This document shows, piece by piece, positions 16,659 through 26,556 of a stretch of DNA of 64,000 bases. Each line of letters begins with the position of its first letter. Positions within the stretch are counted from its first letter, which is position 1. The notes below the pieces were generated by a model that ran no database searches, had not been told where the DNA came from, and saw only the letters and a list, made by a program, of their open reading frames with translations. The DNA is taken from positions 1,328,823 to 1,392,822 of the forward strand of contig NZ_JADPFO010000001.1 in NCBI RefSeq assembly GCF_015668515.1, given 5' to 3'. The position numbers and the translations under genes were made by a program. This stretch comes from Paraclostridium tenue (lineage in GTDB: Bacteria > Bacillota > Clostridia > Peptostreptococcales > Peptostreptococcaceae).

Positions 16659-17693
16659 TTAAACAGTTTTATTTAAATATTCCAGTATACTTTTTCTTGT
16701 ATTATTTTTTCTTCCTATAGTTTCTTTTGAGTTTATCATTGAACTAATAATAGATTCTTCAACAGATTCTATTAAAGCTCTAAATACTAAATCTATTTTA
16801 TTTTCATTTATTATGTTAATGTCTACTATATCTCTTTTTTCATAATGATTTATTTTATTTCGTGTTGTAAATGTAACAACTATATCACCACTTCCATTTC
16901 CTAAATGAGATCCTGTTCTTCCAAGTGATATACTAGCTCTTTTTGATAATCTCTTTAATTGCCTTTCACTTAGTGGTATATCTGTTGCTATTATAATTAT
17001 TATAGATCCTTTTTCAAGTTCTAAAATTTCATTGTCAAATGTCTCTTTTATTAATTTTTCTCCATTTATCATTAAATCTTCTTTAAGTCCAAAATTTGAT
17101 AATACTAAACTACCTAATGTATATTCTTTTTCATCTAATTTTATAATTCTTGAAGATGACCCTATGCCTCCTTTAAGTTGATAACAACTCATTCCTGTTC
17201 CAGCCCCTACTGATCCCTCATCAAATATTTCTTTTGCATTTTTTATAGCATCTAATACATGCTCTTCTTTTAAAGAAAATCTTCTTATATTATTTAAAAA
17301 TCCATCATTACATTCTAGTACTATAGGATTTACAGTACCAGTTGTATCACCTATATCTTCATTTTCACTTAGCATATACTTAATAAGTCCATTACAAGCT
17401 GTCCCTATACTTAAAGTATTAGTTAGTATAATAGGAGTTTCTATATTTCCTAATTCCTCTATCTGTATAAGTCCCATACTTTTTCCAAAACCATTTATTA
17501 CATAAGAAGATGCCATTACTTTTTCTTTAAATATATTTTCACTATGAGGAAGTATAGCCGTTACTCCAGTTTTTATATCTCCTTTATCCAGTGTAACATG
17601 ACCTACTTTAACTCCATCTATATCTGTTATTAAGTTATTTTTACCTTTTTTAAAGTTACCTATTTTTATATTGTATTTACTATCAATTCCCAC
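16659..17693 (-). CDS. P1-family (DmpA/BapA type) aminopeptidase, peptidase family S58
   Basis: A 344-residue Ntn-hydrolase-fold protein that is expected to cleave itself and form an aminopeptidase. Visible motifs: ITDIDGVKVGHVT at the start, GVTAILPH, FGKSMGLIQIEELG, and VGAGTGMSCYQLKGGIGSSSR, where the Gly-Ser-Ser region supplies the autocatalytic Ser. Family members hydrolyse D-amino acid amides or beta-peptides; the substrate here is unknown. I start it at GTG 17693, 8 nt after AGAGG, because the GTG at 17702 lies inside that site. It stands alone between two intergenic regions. Confidence 0.88.
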   Translation of the reverse strand: MGIDSKYNIKIGNFKKGKNNLITDIDGVKVGHVTLDKGDIKTGVTAILPHSENIFKEKVMASSYVINGFGKSMGLIQIEELGNIETPIILTNTLSIGTACNGLIKYMLSENEDIGDTTGTVNPIVLECNDGFLNNIRRFSLKEEHVLDAIKNAKEIFDEGSVGAGTGMSCYQLKGGIGSSSRIIKLDEKEYTLGSLVLSNFGLKEDLMINGEKLIKETFDNEILELEKGSIIIIIATDIPLSERQLKRLSKRASISLGRTGSHLGNGSGDIVVTFTTRNKINHYEKRDIVDINIINENKIDLVFRALIESVEESIISSMINSKETIGRKNNTRKSILEYLNKTV

Positions 17694-17862
17694 ATCTATC
17701 ACCTCTATATAGTCTTTATATTCCTTAATTTTAAATACTTTTATATAAATGTATATTATTTGAAAAACATATAATTCCTTCTTTTGACAGTCTACATATT
17801 TTAATTTAAAATATGTAGTATATATTATTTAAAATTAAGTAGATAGAATGGAGATATGAATT

Positions 17863-18729
17863 TTGATAGTTATGACGAGAAAAAAACGCATTATTTATAA
17901 TATAACTATGGCGTTTCTTTCACTGGCAATTGCTACTATTTTAATAGTTCAATTAACACTAAAATTAGGTTATAATTCGGAAATAATTTTAACAAATATA
18001 GCCTATACAATTTGGGCAATATTCGTTATAGATTTTGTAATTCGCTTTTTTATAAGTACTGATAAAAAAATATTTATTAAGAATAATATAATAGATTTAA
18101 TCTCTATTATACCTTTTCATACATTTTTTATACTACTATCTAATTTAGGAGTTTTTCATTTAGATAGTAAATATATAATTTTATTAAAGTTAGTTATGGT
18201 GTTGAGGATAGTAGCTATAGTAAAAAGAAGTAATAGTAATTTTTATAGATTTATGAGAACAAATAATTTTAGTTATACTTTATTTATAGCTTTGATTATA
18301 ATATTTTTAAGTTCTATTGCTATGAGTTATTTTGAAAAATGGAATATAGGTGATTCCCTTTGGTGGAGTATAGTTACTGTCACTACAGTTGGATATGGAT
18401 ATATTTGCCCAAAGACTTTTTCTGGCAGAATTGTTGCATCTATTCTTATGATATTTGGTATTGGCTTTATAGGCTCTTTGACTTCTACTTTATCTACATA
18501 TTTTATAAAGAAAGAAAATATAAGGCATCATCACCATAAAAAGAAAAATAATTATTCTATCTTAGAAGATAGTATAAAAGATGTATTTATTGGTGCTAGA
18601 TTTAGTAAAGATGAATATAAAGATATGGTTATACTTGATATCGTAAATAGATTAGAAAACTTTGATGATTTAAGCAAGGATGAAATAAGTACAATGTGTA
18701 ATGTGCTTAATTCATTAAAAGATAATTAG
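17863..18729 (+). CDS. Voltage-gated-type potassium channel (ion transporter family)
   Basis: A 288-residue six-helix membrane protein. Hydrophobic segments fall at about residues 14-36, 42-66, 75-98, 105-122, 137-160 and 190-217. The pore loop before the last helix carries TVTTVGYGY, the K+ selectivity filter. The S4-like helix has few charges (LRIVAIVKR), so voltage sensing may be weak. The cytoplasmic tail holds an IRHHHHKKKNN cluster and an acidic end (residues 225-288) with no RCK domain that I recognise. TTG at 17863 lies 9 nt after GGAG. It is one of only a few plus-strand genes and ends at a bidirectional terminator. Confidence 0.9.
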   Translation: MIVMTRKKRIIYNITMAFLSLAIATILIVQLTLKLGYNSEIILTNIAYTIWAIFVIDFVIRFFISTDKKIFIKNNIIDLISIIPFHTFFILLSNLGVFHLDSKYIILLKLVMVLRIVAIVKRSNSNFYRFMRTNNFSYTLFIALIIIFLSSIAMSYFEKWNIGDSLWWSIVTVTTVGYGYICPKTFSGRIVASILMIFGIGFIGSLTSTLSTYFIKKENIRHHHHKKKNNYSILEDSIKDVFIGARFSKDEYKDMVILDIVNRLENFDDLSKDEISTMCNVLNSLKDN

Positions 18730-18886
18730 AATCATATAGATATACTTAAATTTAAATATTAAAATACATTTATTATTTATAGAAAATTTTTTGTATATAA
18801 ATATAATAATTGTCTATAATGTTAATATAATTTCAAATAAATTTTTAATTATATCACTAAATATACTATACTTATTTCTCCTTTGG

Positions 18887-18920
18887 AAAAGACGAGTGCT
18901 CCACTGACACTCGTCTTTTT
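18887..18920. terminator. Bidirectional terminator between the ion channel and LCP genes
   Basis: AAAAGACGAGTG (18887-18898) pairs with CACTCGTC (18908-18915), followed by T5. It serves the convergent genes ending at 18729 and 18919. Confidence 0.88.
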
Positions 18921-19842
18921 ATTTTAGATATTCATGAATTTGTTTGATATTTTCTTGCATATTTGCATCTATTACCCATTTTTCATCTATAATTTTAGTT
19001 TCAAAACTTCCTTCAAATGGTATCATATGTTGATTTATAGTAAAATCTTTGTCATTTAAGATTTTACTTTGTAGCTCTTTTATATCATTTATAGGTATAT
19101 TAGTAGTTACTTGAGACATCATCTCCATACTTACTTCAAACCTTTTACCTGAATCTAACTTTTCATATTTTACAAGTATAGCTTTTAATACATTTCTTTG
19201 TCTTTGAGTTCTTTCGTAATCTCCATTACCTACTTTTCTTATTCTACAATAAGCCACAGCTTGTCTACCGTTTAAAGTTTTTAAGCCACTCCCTTGTATA
19301 TAATCAGTTCCCGCTGGTAATTTTTCTATGTTATTTATTTCATTTAAGTTTTGATTTATTTGATTTGCTTCATAATCTTTTAAATCTATATCTACTCCAC
19401 CTATTATATCAATTACCTTTGCTAAACTAAAAAAGTCTACACTTACATATTTATTTATATCTAAGTCAAAATTTAAATTTATAGTTTCCATTGAAAGTTC
19501 AGGTCCTCCATAAGCATATGAATGATTTAACTTATCTCTTCCATGACCTTTTATATCTACTAAGGTATCTCTAAGTATGGATACTAGGTTTATTGTTTTT
19601 GTTTCAAAGTTTATATTTGCAACCATTATAGAGTCTGCTCTTGATTTTTCTTCTTTACTTCTTCTATCTAGTCCAAATAAAGCAATATTCATAGATTTTT
19701 CATTTTTTAAAGCTTCTTGTTTTGCTTCTTTCTTTGAGATTTGTTCTTTTTTATGATTTTCTTTTATCATAAATGTTAATATTCCTACTGGAATAAATAT
19801 AATTAGTAATAAGATTACTATAATTTTTTTATTAATTTTCAC
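18919..19842 (-). CDS. LCP family (LytR-CpsA-Psr) cell-wall polymer ligase
   Basis: Attaches secondary wall polymers from a lipid carrier to peptidoglycan. The 307-residue protein has one N-terminal membrane helix (about residues 6-25, IIVILLLIIFIPVGILTFMI) and an outside LCP domain. Motifs: NIALFGLDRR, SRADSIMVANI, VSILRDTLV with the conserved Arg-Asp, DKLNHSYAYGG, and AVAYCRIRK with ERTQRQRNVL. GTG start. A second AT-rich interval separates it from the FUSC-type gene upstream. Confidence 0.93.
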   Translation of the reverse strand: MKINKKIIVILLLIIFIPVGILTFMIKENHKKEQISKKEAKQEALKNEKSMNIALFGLDRRSKEEKSRADSIMVANINFETKTINLVSILRDTLVDIKGHGRDKLNHSYAYGGPELSMETINLNFDLDINKYVSVDFFSLAKVIDIIGGVDIDLKDYEANQINQNLNEINNIEKLPAGTDYIQGSGLKTLNGRQAVAYCRIRKVGNGDYERTQRQRNVLKAILVKYEKLDSGKRFEVSMEMMSQVTTNIPINDIKELQSKILNDKDFTINQHMIPFEGSFETKIIDEKWVIDANMQENIKQIHEYLK

Positions 19843-19907
19843 AAATTCACTTCCTTACATTTTATTTATGCTCGCTATAATTATTAACAATTTATTATTA
19901 TAACATA

Positions 19908-19939
19908 AAAATTCCTAAGCTTTTAAAAGCTTAGGAGTT
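19908..19939 (-). terminator. Terminator after the FUSC-type membrane protein gene
   Basis: Perfect 22-nt palindrome at 19914-19935 (CCTAAGCTTTT and its complement) followed on the minus strand by a T-run. Confidence 0.8.
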
Positions 19940-20815
19940 TTATTCAATAGATTTATTAAATTCTTTTAAGGTTTTAATTTCTTCTATTATTTTGCTTAGA
20001 TGATAATTAAATACAGGACTTTTATTTTCTTCAACATCAAAACTTATTTCTTCTGTATTGTATAACTCTCTTAATGCATTATAGTTATCTTTATTTAAAT
20101 ACAGTTTACTTTCTAGTAATTCTATTGATTGCATGTGAAAATAAATTTCTCTACATATATTTATTGATTTTTCTAAATTTTCTATATCCGCATCATGCTT
20201 TCCACCATAATCTAGTTCATCTGTTAATTTTGAATATATTTTATCAAGTTGTTGTATATTTTTCTTAAATAAGTTTATGTCTAAATCTTCCTCGTTTACG
20301 ATTTTAGATTCTATAAGTTGTATTGCAGATTTTTCTATATTTTTAAATTCAGCTATTGTTTTTGCTAAATAATTGGGTCTGGCTATTAAGTAGTTTGTTA
20401 CAACACCTATAATTACTCCCACTGAAGTATCTATAACCCTGTGAACTGAGTAATATGCCGGATTATATGTACCAACACCTAAATGTATTGCTAAAAATGT
20501 TACACAAGATACTACTACTGAACTTATTTTTAACATATTACAAGTATAAATTGTAAGCATTATACCTATACCACATAAAATAGGCTCTCCTGGTTGAATT
20601 AAAGCAAATAAAAATCCGATTATCCCACCTACAATTGTTCCTTTTACTCTATTTAATCCTACTTTCATAGAACCCTTTACTGTGTCTTGAACCGAAATTA
20701 CACAAGCTATTGCACAGTAAAATAATTTTTGAACAAGGAACTTTCCTAATAACAGACATATCATTATTGCTATACCTGTTTTTATAGTCCGCATCCCCAT
20801 TTTTTTTAACTTCAA
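19940..20815 (-). CDS. Aromatic acid exporter family / FUSC-like membrane protein
   Basis: A 291-residue protein. The first 150 residues hold several hydrophobic helices, with GTIVGGIIGFLFALI and VHRVIDTSVGVIIGVVTNYL, the repeated Arg-x-x-(D/G)T-x-x-G pattern of the FUSC/ArAE fold. The C-terminal half (about residues 155-291) is a cytoplasmic helical domain like that of Firmicute YqjA/DUF939 proteins. Export of aromatic acids is the family label; the actual substrate is unknown. TTG start 8 nt after AGGAGG. It is a single-gene unit with a clear terminator. Confidence 0.82.
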   Translation of the reverse strand: MKLKKMGMRTIKTGIAIMICLLLGKFLVQKLFYCAIACVISVQDTVKGSMKVGLNRVKGTIVGGIIGFLFALIQPGEPILCGIGIMLTIYTCNMLKISSVVVSCVTFLAIHLGVGTYNPAYYSVHRVIDTSVGVIIGVVTNYLIARPNYLAKTIAEFKNIEKSAIQLIESKIVNEEDLDINLFKKNIQQLDKIYSKLTDELDYGGKHDADIENLEKSINICREIYFHMQSIELLESKLYLNKDNYNALRELYNTEEISFDVEENKSPVFNYHLSKIIEEIKTLKEFNKSIE

Positions 20816-20998
20816 TGTCTTTACCTCCTAGTATATATCCGATTAGTCTAATTTTTATGTAATGTATATTTATATAGTATAATTTATTCTTTAAAATTTT
20901 GGTATACTTAAATTTTTTTATTTTACAATTTATTTCTATCCTATTTATATATATGTAATCATTTCATAATATTATTCAGCAAATCTCAAAATTCAAGT

Positions 20999-21033
20999 AA
21001 AAAAGGATGTCAAATTTAATGACATCCTTTTTT
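20999..21033 (-). terminator. Terminator after metK (end of the polyamine operon)
   Basis: AAAAAAGGATGTC and GACATCCTTTTTT form a hairpin with a 9-nt loop and a T6 tail on the minus strand. Confidence 0.9.
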
Positions 21034-21048
21034 ATCTAAATTCTATAA

Positions 21049-22239
21049 TTATATTCCAGCTTGTTCTTTTAAAAAGTTAGCTTTATCAGTTCTCTCCCAA
21101 GGTAAATCCAAGTCACATCTTCCAAAATGTCCATATGCTGCAACATTTTTATACATAGGCTTTCTTAAGCCTAAATCTCTTATTATTGCTCCTGGTCTTA
21201 AATCAAAGTTTTTATTAACTAAATCAACTAAAACTTCATCACTAACTTTTCCAGTTCCAAAAGTATCTATAAATATAGATAAAGGTCTAGCAACACCTAT
21301 AGCATAAGCAAGTTCTATTTCACACTTATCTGCAAGTCCTGCAGCAACTATATTTTTAGCAGCATATCTGGCAGCATAAGCCGCTGATCTATCAACCTTT
21401 GTAGGGTCTTTTCCAGAGAAAGCTCCTCCACCGTGTCTAGAATATCCACCGTAAGTATCTATTATTATTTTTCTCCCAGTAAGTCCTGTATCCCCTTGAG
21501 GTCCACCTATAACAAATCTTCCTGTTGGATTTATGTATATTTTAGTTTCCTCATCTAATAAATCACTTGGTATAACTTCTTTTATAACTTTTTCTATTAA
21601 ATCTCTTCTTATTGTATCATTGTCTACATCTTCTCCATGTTGAGTAGATATTAATACAGTATGAACTCTAATAGCTTTATCTTTATCATATTCAACTGTA
21701 ACTTGAGTTTTTCCATCTGGTCTTAAATAACTTAACTCTCCATTTTTTCTAACTTCAGTTAATCTTCTTGCTAACTTATGAGCTAAAGATATTGGAAGTG
21801 GCATTAATTCTTCAGTTTCATTACATGCAAACCCAAACATTATTCCTTGGTCTCCCGCACCTATTTTCTCTATCTCATCTTCACTTAATTCTCCACTTCT
21901 ATTTTCTAAAGCTTCATCAACGCCCATAGCTATATCTCCTGATTGTTCATCGATAGAAGTTATAACTGCACAAGTATCTCCATCAAATCCAAACTTTGCT
22001 CTAGTATACCCTATACCTTTAACTGTTTCTCTAACTAATTTAGGTATGTCAACGTAAGTATTAGTACTTATTTCTCCCGCTACTAGTACTAATCCTGTTG
22101 TAACTGTAGTCTCACAAGCAACTCTTGCTAGTGGGTCTTTTTCTAAAAGTGCATCTAATATTGCATCTGATATTTGATCACATATTTTATCTGGATGCCC
22201 TTCTGTAACTGATTCCGATGTAAATAAGTGTCTTGCCAT
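21049..22239 (-). CDS. metK: S-adenosylmethionine synthetase
   Basis: Makes S-adenosylmethionine from methionine and ATP. The 396-residue protein shows [20 protein letters not shown] at the start, [13 protein letters not shown] (signature 1), [19 protein letters not shown] and [16 protein letters not shown] (signature 2). Length is standard. It lies 19 nt after speB as the last gene of the polyamine operon, which fits the need of SpeD for S-adenosylmethionine. Its essential general role means it may also be expressed from an internal promoter that I cannot see. Confidence 0.97.
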   Translation of the reverse strand: MARHLFTSESVTEGHPDKICDQISDAILDALLEKDPLARVACETTVTTGLVLVAGEISTNTYVDIPKLVRETVKGIGYTRAKFGFDGDTCAVITSIDEQSGDIAMGVDEALENRSGELSEDEIEKIGAGDQGIMFGFACNETEELMPLPISLAHKLARRLTEVRKNGELSYLRPDGKTQVTVEYDKDKAIRVHTVLISTQHGEDVDNDTIRRDLIEKVIKEVIPSDLLDEETKIYINPTGRFVIGGPQGDTGLTGRKIIIDTYGGYSRHGGGAFSGKDPTKVDRSAAYAARYAAKNIVAAGLADKCEIELAYAIGVARPLSIFIDTFGTGKVSDEVLVDLVNKNFDLRPGAIIRDLGLRKPMYKNVAAYGHFGRCDLDLPWERTDKANFLKEQAGI

Positions 22240-22258
22240 TTTTAAATTCCTCCTAAGT

Positions 22259-23140
22259 TTATCTATTTATTTTATCGCTTACTATAAGTGCTAATTCTCT
22301 TAAAATCTTGCATGCAACAACTGTGGATACATTTGTATTATCATAATCTGGGCTAAGTTCTACAATATCTAATCCTACTAAATTTATATTTGAATTTTTA
22401 AGTACCTTAAATACCTCTTCAAATTCTCTATAACTTATACCTCCCGGCTCTGGGGTTCCAGTACCTGGAAATATCGATGGATCTAATACATCTAAATCAA
22501 TAGTTAAATATACATTCTTACCTTCTAAAGATTTAACTATATCTAAAAAAGTATTTATTGTATGAGTTTCCATGTATGTATGCTTTTCTTTTAAAGCAAA
22601 ATCAAACTCTTTTTTAGTTCCAGATCTTATTCCAAACTGAAATATTTTTTCATCTCCTACAATGTCCCAAATACGCTTTATAACTGTAGCATGAGAATTT
22701 TTGTTATTATTATACTCGTCTCTTAAATCTGTATGCGCATCAAAATGAAGTACATATATATCCTTGTATTTTTCATAAACTGCTTTAAATGATGGTAAAG
22801 TTACTAAATGTTCTCCACCGATCATAAAAGGAACTTTCCCATCATCCACAATAGCTTTCGTTCCTTTATATATTTCATCTAAAACCTTATCCGTATTTCC
22901 TATACTAAGTTCTAAATCTCCAATATCACAAATTTTATAATCATCCATATCTAAATCAAGAATTGGGCTATATGTTTCAAGTCCGTAAAATTCAGGTCTC
23001 ATAGAAGATGATGCAAATCTAGTTCCTGGTCTATTTGAAGTAGTTCCATCAAAACCTGCTCCAAATACTATAAGTTTACTTTCATTGTAATCATCTTCCA
23101 TAGACATAAATGTTGGTGTATTATAAAACTTATTTTTCAT
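22259..23140 (-). CDS. speB: Agmatinase
   Basis: Hydrolyses agmatine to putrescine and urea. The 293-residue ureohydrolase carries the manganese ligands in [20 protein letters not shown] and [22 protein letters not shown]. The order speA-speD-speE-speB supports agmatinase over arginase or formiminoglutamase. The start overlaps the end of speE by 11 nt, so they are translationally coupled. Length is typical. Confidence 0.93.
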   Translation of the reverse strand: MKNKFYNTPTFMSMEDDYNESKLIVFGAGFDGTTSNRPGTRFASSSMRPEFYGLETYSPILDLDMDDYKICDIGDLELSIGNTDKVLDEIYKGTKAIVDDGKVPFMIGGEHLVTLPSFKAVYEKYKDIYVLHFDAHTDLRDEYNNNKNSHATVIKRIWDIVGDEKIFQFGIRSGTKKEFDFALKEKHTYMETHTINTFLDIVKSLEGKNVYLTIDLDVLDPSIFPGTGTPEPGGISYREFEEVFKVLKNSNINLVGLDIVELSPDYDNTNVSTVVACKILRELALIVSDKINR

Positions 23141-23981
23141 TTAACATATCCACTACATATTGAGGTAACATAAATGCTCCACTATGGATGTTACTGTTGT
23201 AATATTTAGTTTTTAAACCTAGTTTTTCCCAATCTTCTTTATTTTGATCATTTATCGGATCGTATTTCTTAGATGCAAATCCAAATAACCAATGTCCTGA
23301 TGGATAAGTTGGTATATGAGCTTGGTAAACCTTAACTATAGGGAATAAATTTTTAATTTTTTCATTTGCTCTTTTCATTTCTTTAGCATTAAAGTCAAAG
23401 TATGGACTTTCATTTTGATTTACAAGTATTCCTTCATCACTTAGTACTCTGTAGCAGTCTTTATAAAAGTCAACTGAAAATAATCCTTCTCCAGGTCCTA
23501 TAGGATCTGTTGAATCAACTATTATTAAATCATAAGATTTATCTTTTGAATTTTTTACAAAAGCTACTCCATCTTCAAAATATAAATTAACTCTAGGATC
23601 ATCTAACTTGCAAGCACATATATCTATATACTCTTTAGATGCATCTACTACCATTTTATCTATTTCAACCATATCTATTTTTTCTATTTGAGGATATCTA
23701 GTAAGTTCTCTTACAGTACCACCATCACCGCCACCTATAACTAATACTTTTTTTATATTCATATTAGTAGCCATAGGAACATGAACTATCATATCGTGAT
23801 ATATAAATTCGTCTTTATAATTTACCATCATTAACCCATCTAATGTTAAAAACTTTCCAAATTCCTTACTATCAAATACATCTACTCTTTGAAAGTTTGA
23901 TTGTTCACTAAATAAGTGTTTATCTACCTTTATTGAAAAACGTACATTATCTGTCCATTCTTCTGTATACCAAAGTTCCAT
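23130..23981 (-). CDS. speE: Spermidine synthase
   Basis: Transfers the aminopropyl group from decarboxylated S-adenosylmethionine to putrescine. The 283-residue protein has ELWYTEEWTDNVRFSIKV, KVLVIGGGDGGTVRELTRYP (nucleotide-binding Gly loop), VEIDKMVVDASKEY and DLIIVDSTDPIGPGEGLF, with the conserved Asp-Ser-Thr-Asp. It is short and soluble. It is followed by speB with overlap and preceded by a 167-nt T-rich gap after speD. Confidence 0.96.
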   Translation of the reverse strand: MELWYTEEWTDNVRFSIKVDKHLFSEQSNFQRVDVFDSKEFGKFLTLDGLMMVNYKDEFIYHDMIVHVPMATNMNIKKVLVIGGGDGGTVRELTRYPQIEKIDMVEIDKMVVDASKEYIDICACKLDDPRVNLYFEDGVAFVKNSKDKSYDLIIVDSTDPIGPGEGLFSVDFYKDCYRVLSDEGILVNQNESPYFDFNAKEMKRANEKIKNLFPIVKVYQAHIPTYPSGHWLFGFASKKYDPINDQNKEDWEKLGLKTKYYNSNIHSGAFMLPQYVVDMLNEK

Positions 23982-24000
23982 AACCTAAGTCCTCCAAATT

Positions 24001-24116
24001 TTTGAATTTAATTTTTTATTTTATTTATATTTATGTTTTTATTTGTCTATTTTACTGGTCTTTTGACCATATTTTATTTGTATGTTATAATTTAATTTGA
24101 ATTTAATTTTTTATTT
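24001..24116. repeat. T-rich direct repeats in the polyamine operon
   Basis: The plus strand carries TTTGAATTTAATTTTTT at 24001-24017 and 24096-24112, the two copies sharing four more bases (to 24021 and 24116). A third copy lies at 24599-24615, over the speA stop codon. Two copies fill the unusual 167-nt gap between speD and speE. A small hairpin (TGGTC/GACCA) lies at 24055-24068. Confidence 0.6.
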
Positions 24117-24148
24117 GTTTATTTTTATTTAATTTAGGTGATTTTTAT

Positions 24149-24574
24149 TTATATAGCTTCTTGATCTTCTTGTGGCTTATGAGTAATATTGCCTAAATCT
24201 TTTTTTGCAAATTTCTGTATTTTAGAAGTTAAACCTCTTGGTATCTCTGTTGATTCACTTCTTTCTGCTTGTAACAATTCTTCTAATAGTTCAAAACTTT
24301 TCCAAGGATCTATATCTCCACAAGTGAAAAAATCAGCTGATGCATATCCGTATTCTGGCCATGTGTGTATAGTTAAATGAGATTCAGCTATTATAACAGC
24401 TCCTGAAACCCCCCATGGATTAAAGTGATGAAATACCGAATCAACTATTGTAGCTTTTGCATTTAGCGCCGAATCGTTCATGAATTTTTCTATAAGCTTT
24501 GGATCTCTTAATATATCCTCATTACAGTTGTAATACTCTACTAATATATGTCTTCCTAAAGTTTCAAATTTCAT
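24149..24574 (-). CDS. speD: S-adenosylmethionine decarboxylase proenzyme
   Basis: Supplies decarboxylated S-adenosylmethionine for SpeE. The 141-residue protein is of the short bacterial type (SpeH-like, class 1b). The self-cleavage site lies in [17 protein letters not shown]: the Glu-Ser bond is cut and Ser becomes the pyruvoyl cofactor. The His and a downstream Cys in FFTCGD are the conserved acid/base residues. It follows speA by 31 nt. Confidence 0.96.
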   Translation of the reverse strand: MKFETLGRHILVEYYNCNEDILRDPKLIEKFMNDSALNAKATIVDSVFHHFNPWGVSGAVIIAESHLTIHTWPEYGYASADFFTCGDIDPWKSFELLEELLQAERSESTEIPRGLTSKIQKFAKKDLGNITHKPQEDQEAI

Positions 24575-24605
24575 AGTTGCACTCTCCTTATTCAGTTTTT
24601 TGAAT

Positions 24606-26105
24606 TTAATTTTTTGTAACTAATATATAATCTAAGTTTTTATCTTTCATATCACATAAATATGCATTATTTTTCTTTAGTAATTTTATGTAATCAATTA
24701 TTTCTTTTGTAATTTCTTCTCCAGGCGTTACTATTGGTATTCCTGGTGGATAAGCCATTATAGATTCACCTGAAATCCTACCTACACATTCATCAATTAA
24801 AATCATTTCTTTATCTTTATAAAAAGCATCTCTTGGATTTAATTTCTGTATTGGATTTATTTGCTTAGTTTTTATAACTTTCATTTTTTCTTCTTTTTTA
24901 TAAATATTAGATATTGCTTCTAAAGAATCAATCAGTTTATCAACATCCTCTTTTGTAGTCCCAATAGATATAAGTGCAAGTATATTATATAAATCTCCAA
25001 GTTCTACTTGAACTGAAAACTCTTGATAAAGCAAATCATATACTTCATGACCTGTTAAATTAAGTTTTGATACATTTATGCAAAGCTTAGTTTCATCTAT
25101 AAACTTAACTCCATCATTTCCTAAATTTTCAGTAGTAACAACTTTAATTCCTTTTATTTTATTTATTCTTGCTTTTGCATATCTTGATAAATTAAGTGCT
25201 TTTGATAATTGAGCATCTCCATTTAAAACTAAGTTGGATCTTGCTCCATCAATACTTGCCATTAACAAGTATGATGCCGATGTAGATTGAATCATATTTA
25301 TACTTTGCAATACCTTACTTGATTCTATACGTTCATTATTTAAAAGTAATGCAGAGGCTTGAGTTAAAGCTCCTCCAGTTTTATGAATACTTATAGCTGA
25401 CATATCAGCTCCTAAGCTTATACTTGGAGGTGGTAAGTCTTTATGAAATGGAAAATGTGCTCCGTGTGCTTCATCAACTAAAACTAAAACATTTTCCTCA
25501 TGACACAACTCAATTATAGCTTCTAAATCACTACATGCTCCATAGTAAGTTGGATTTAGTAAAAATAAAGCTTTTATATCTTTATGATTCTTAAGTTCAT
25601 TTTTTATATCTTCATAAGCTACATTTAAACTTATTCCAAGTTCATCATCAAATCCTGGTTGTATAAATACAGGTTTTCCACCAGTAAGTATTAAAGCATT
25701 AATAACCGATTTGTGAATGTTTCTTGGAAGAAGTATCTTATCTCCTGGATTTATAGTGCTTAAAATCATAGCATGTATAGCCGATGTAGTCCCATTTGTT
25801 ATGAAAAAAGCATCGTCTGCATTATAAGCATTTGCTAATAAATCTTGAGCTTTTTTTATAATTCCACTTGGATTTGAAACATTATCCATAAGAGGCGATG
25901 AATTTATATCCATTTTCATAATATTCTTACCAAAATACTCATTTAAAACTTCTACTCCTTGATGTCTAACATGACCAGGAACATCAAAACAAGCTATATC
26001 TTTATTAGAATAATCTTTCAGAGAAGTAAGTAATGGAGTTTGTCTATGACTTAATGTAGAGTCACTAAAAAAATTAGCTTCTAACTTTTCTCCAATAGCT
26101 TCCAT
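24606..26105 (-). CDS. speA: PLP-dependent Orn/Lys/Arg decarboxylase, probable arginine decarboxylase
   Basis: A 499-residue fold-type I decarboxylase, the short Firmicute form related to B. subtilis SpeA. Motifs: [33 protein letters not shown] with the PLP-binding Asp, and the Schiff-base Lys in [13 protein letters not shown]. The C-terminal domain has [12 protein letters not shown]. Arginine is the likely substrate because agmatinase follows in the same operon. Lysine or ornithine cannot be excluded by sequence alone. It is the first gene of the operon. The stop codon sits inside a T-rich repeat. Confidence 0.9.
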   Translation of the reverse strand: MEAIGEKLEANFFSDSTLSHRQTPLLTSLKDYSNKDIACFDVPGHVRHQGVEVLNEYFGKNIMKMDINSSPLMDNVSNPSGIIKKAQDLLANAYNADDAFFITNGTTSAIHAMILSTINPGDKILLPRNIHKSVINALILTGGKPVFIQPGFDDELGISLNVAYEDIKNELKNHKDIKALFLLNPTYYGACSDLEAIIELCHEENVLVLVDEAHGAHFPFHKDLPPPSISLGADMSAISIHKTGGALTQASALLLNNERIESSKVLQSINMIQSTSASYLLMASIDGARSNLVLNGDAQLSKALNLSRYAKARINKIKGIKVVTTENLGNDGVKFIDETKLCINVSKLNLTGHEVYDLLYQEFSVQVELGDLYNILALISIGTTKEDVDKLIDSLEAISNIYKKEEKMKVIKTKQINPIQKLNPRDAFYKDKEMILIDECVGRISGESIMAYPPGIPIVTPGEEITKEIIDYIKLLKKNNAYLCDMKDKNLDYILVTKN

Positions 26106-26199
26106 TTTAATCCTCCTTTCTATATTTTAAAATCAAATCTAAAAGTAAAGATTATTATTTCTATTCATAAAATTTAGTTTTATTAAACTTACAATATTT

Positions 26200-26227
26200 A
26201 TTATATTAAGTTTTTATTTTTTTGCAA
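26200..26227 (-). promoter_or_regulatory. Probable sigma-A promoter of the polyamine operon
   Basis: TTGCAA (26227-26222), 16 nt, TATAAT (26205-26200) on the minus strand. The leader to the speA start is about 90 nt. Long T-runs and a 34-bp direct repeat lie upstream. Confidence 0.5.
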
Positions 26228-26306
26228 GCAATTTTTTTTATATTTTTTAACTTTTTTATTTTTTTTGTTTTTAGTATTTTCAATAGTTTTATATCTAACT
26301 TTATAT

Positions 26307-26382
26307 TTTTGTTTATATTAATTTTTCTTAAGTTTAGTATTTATTAACTTTTGTTTATATTAATTTTTCTTAAGTTTAGTAT
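26307..26382. repeat. 34-bp direct repeat upstream of the polyamine operon
   Basis: Two identical 34-bp copies at 26307-26340 and 26349-26382 (offset 42 bp), each beginning TTTTGTTTATATTAAT and ending CTTAAGTTTAGTAT. They lie 80-155 bp upstream of the speA -35 box, inside the 451-bp gap 26106-26556. The rest of that gap is T-rich sequence and the btuD terminator. Confidence 0.85.
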
Positions 26383-26519
26383 AACTAACTCATTTTTTAA
26401 GTTTTATCAATAGTTTTATTTTGATAATATATATTTTTGAGTATATCATTGCTAAACTTTTGAAAATAAACATATTTTACCTTTTTTATAGAAACGTCAT
26501 AATCTTTTCATTTTTAAGA

Positions 26520-26554
26520 CAAAAAGAGGTGATTAAATTTAATCACCTCTTTTT
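26520..26554 (-). terminator. Terminator after btuD
   Basis: A perfect palindrome, AAAAAGAGGTGATTAAA with its complement, spans the site and is followed by T-runs. Confidence 0.88.
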
Positions 26555-26556
26555 TA

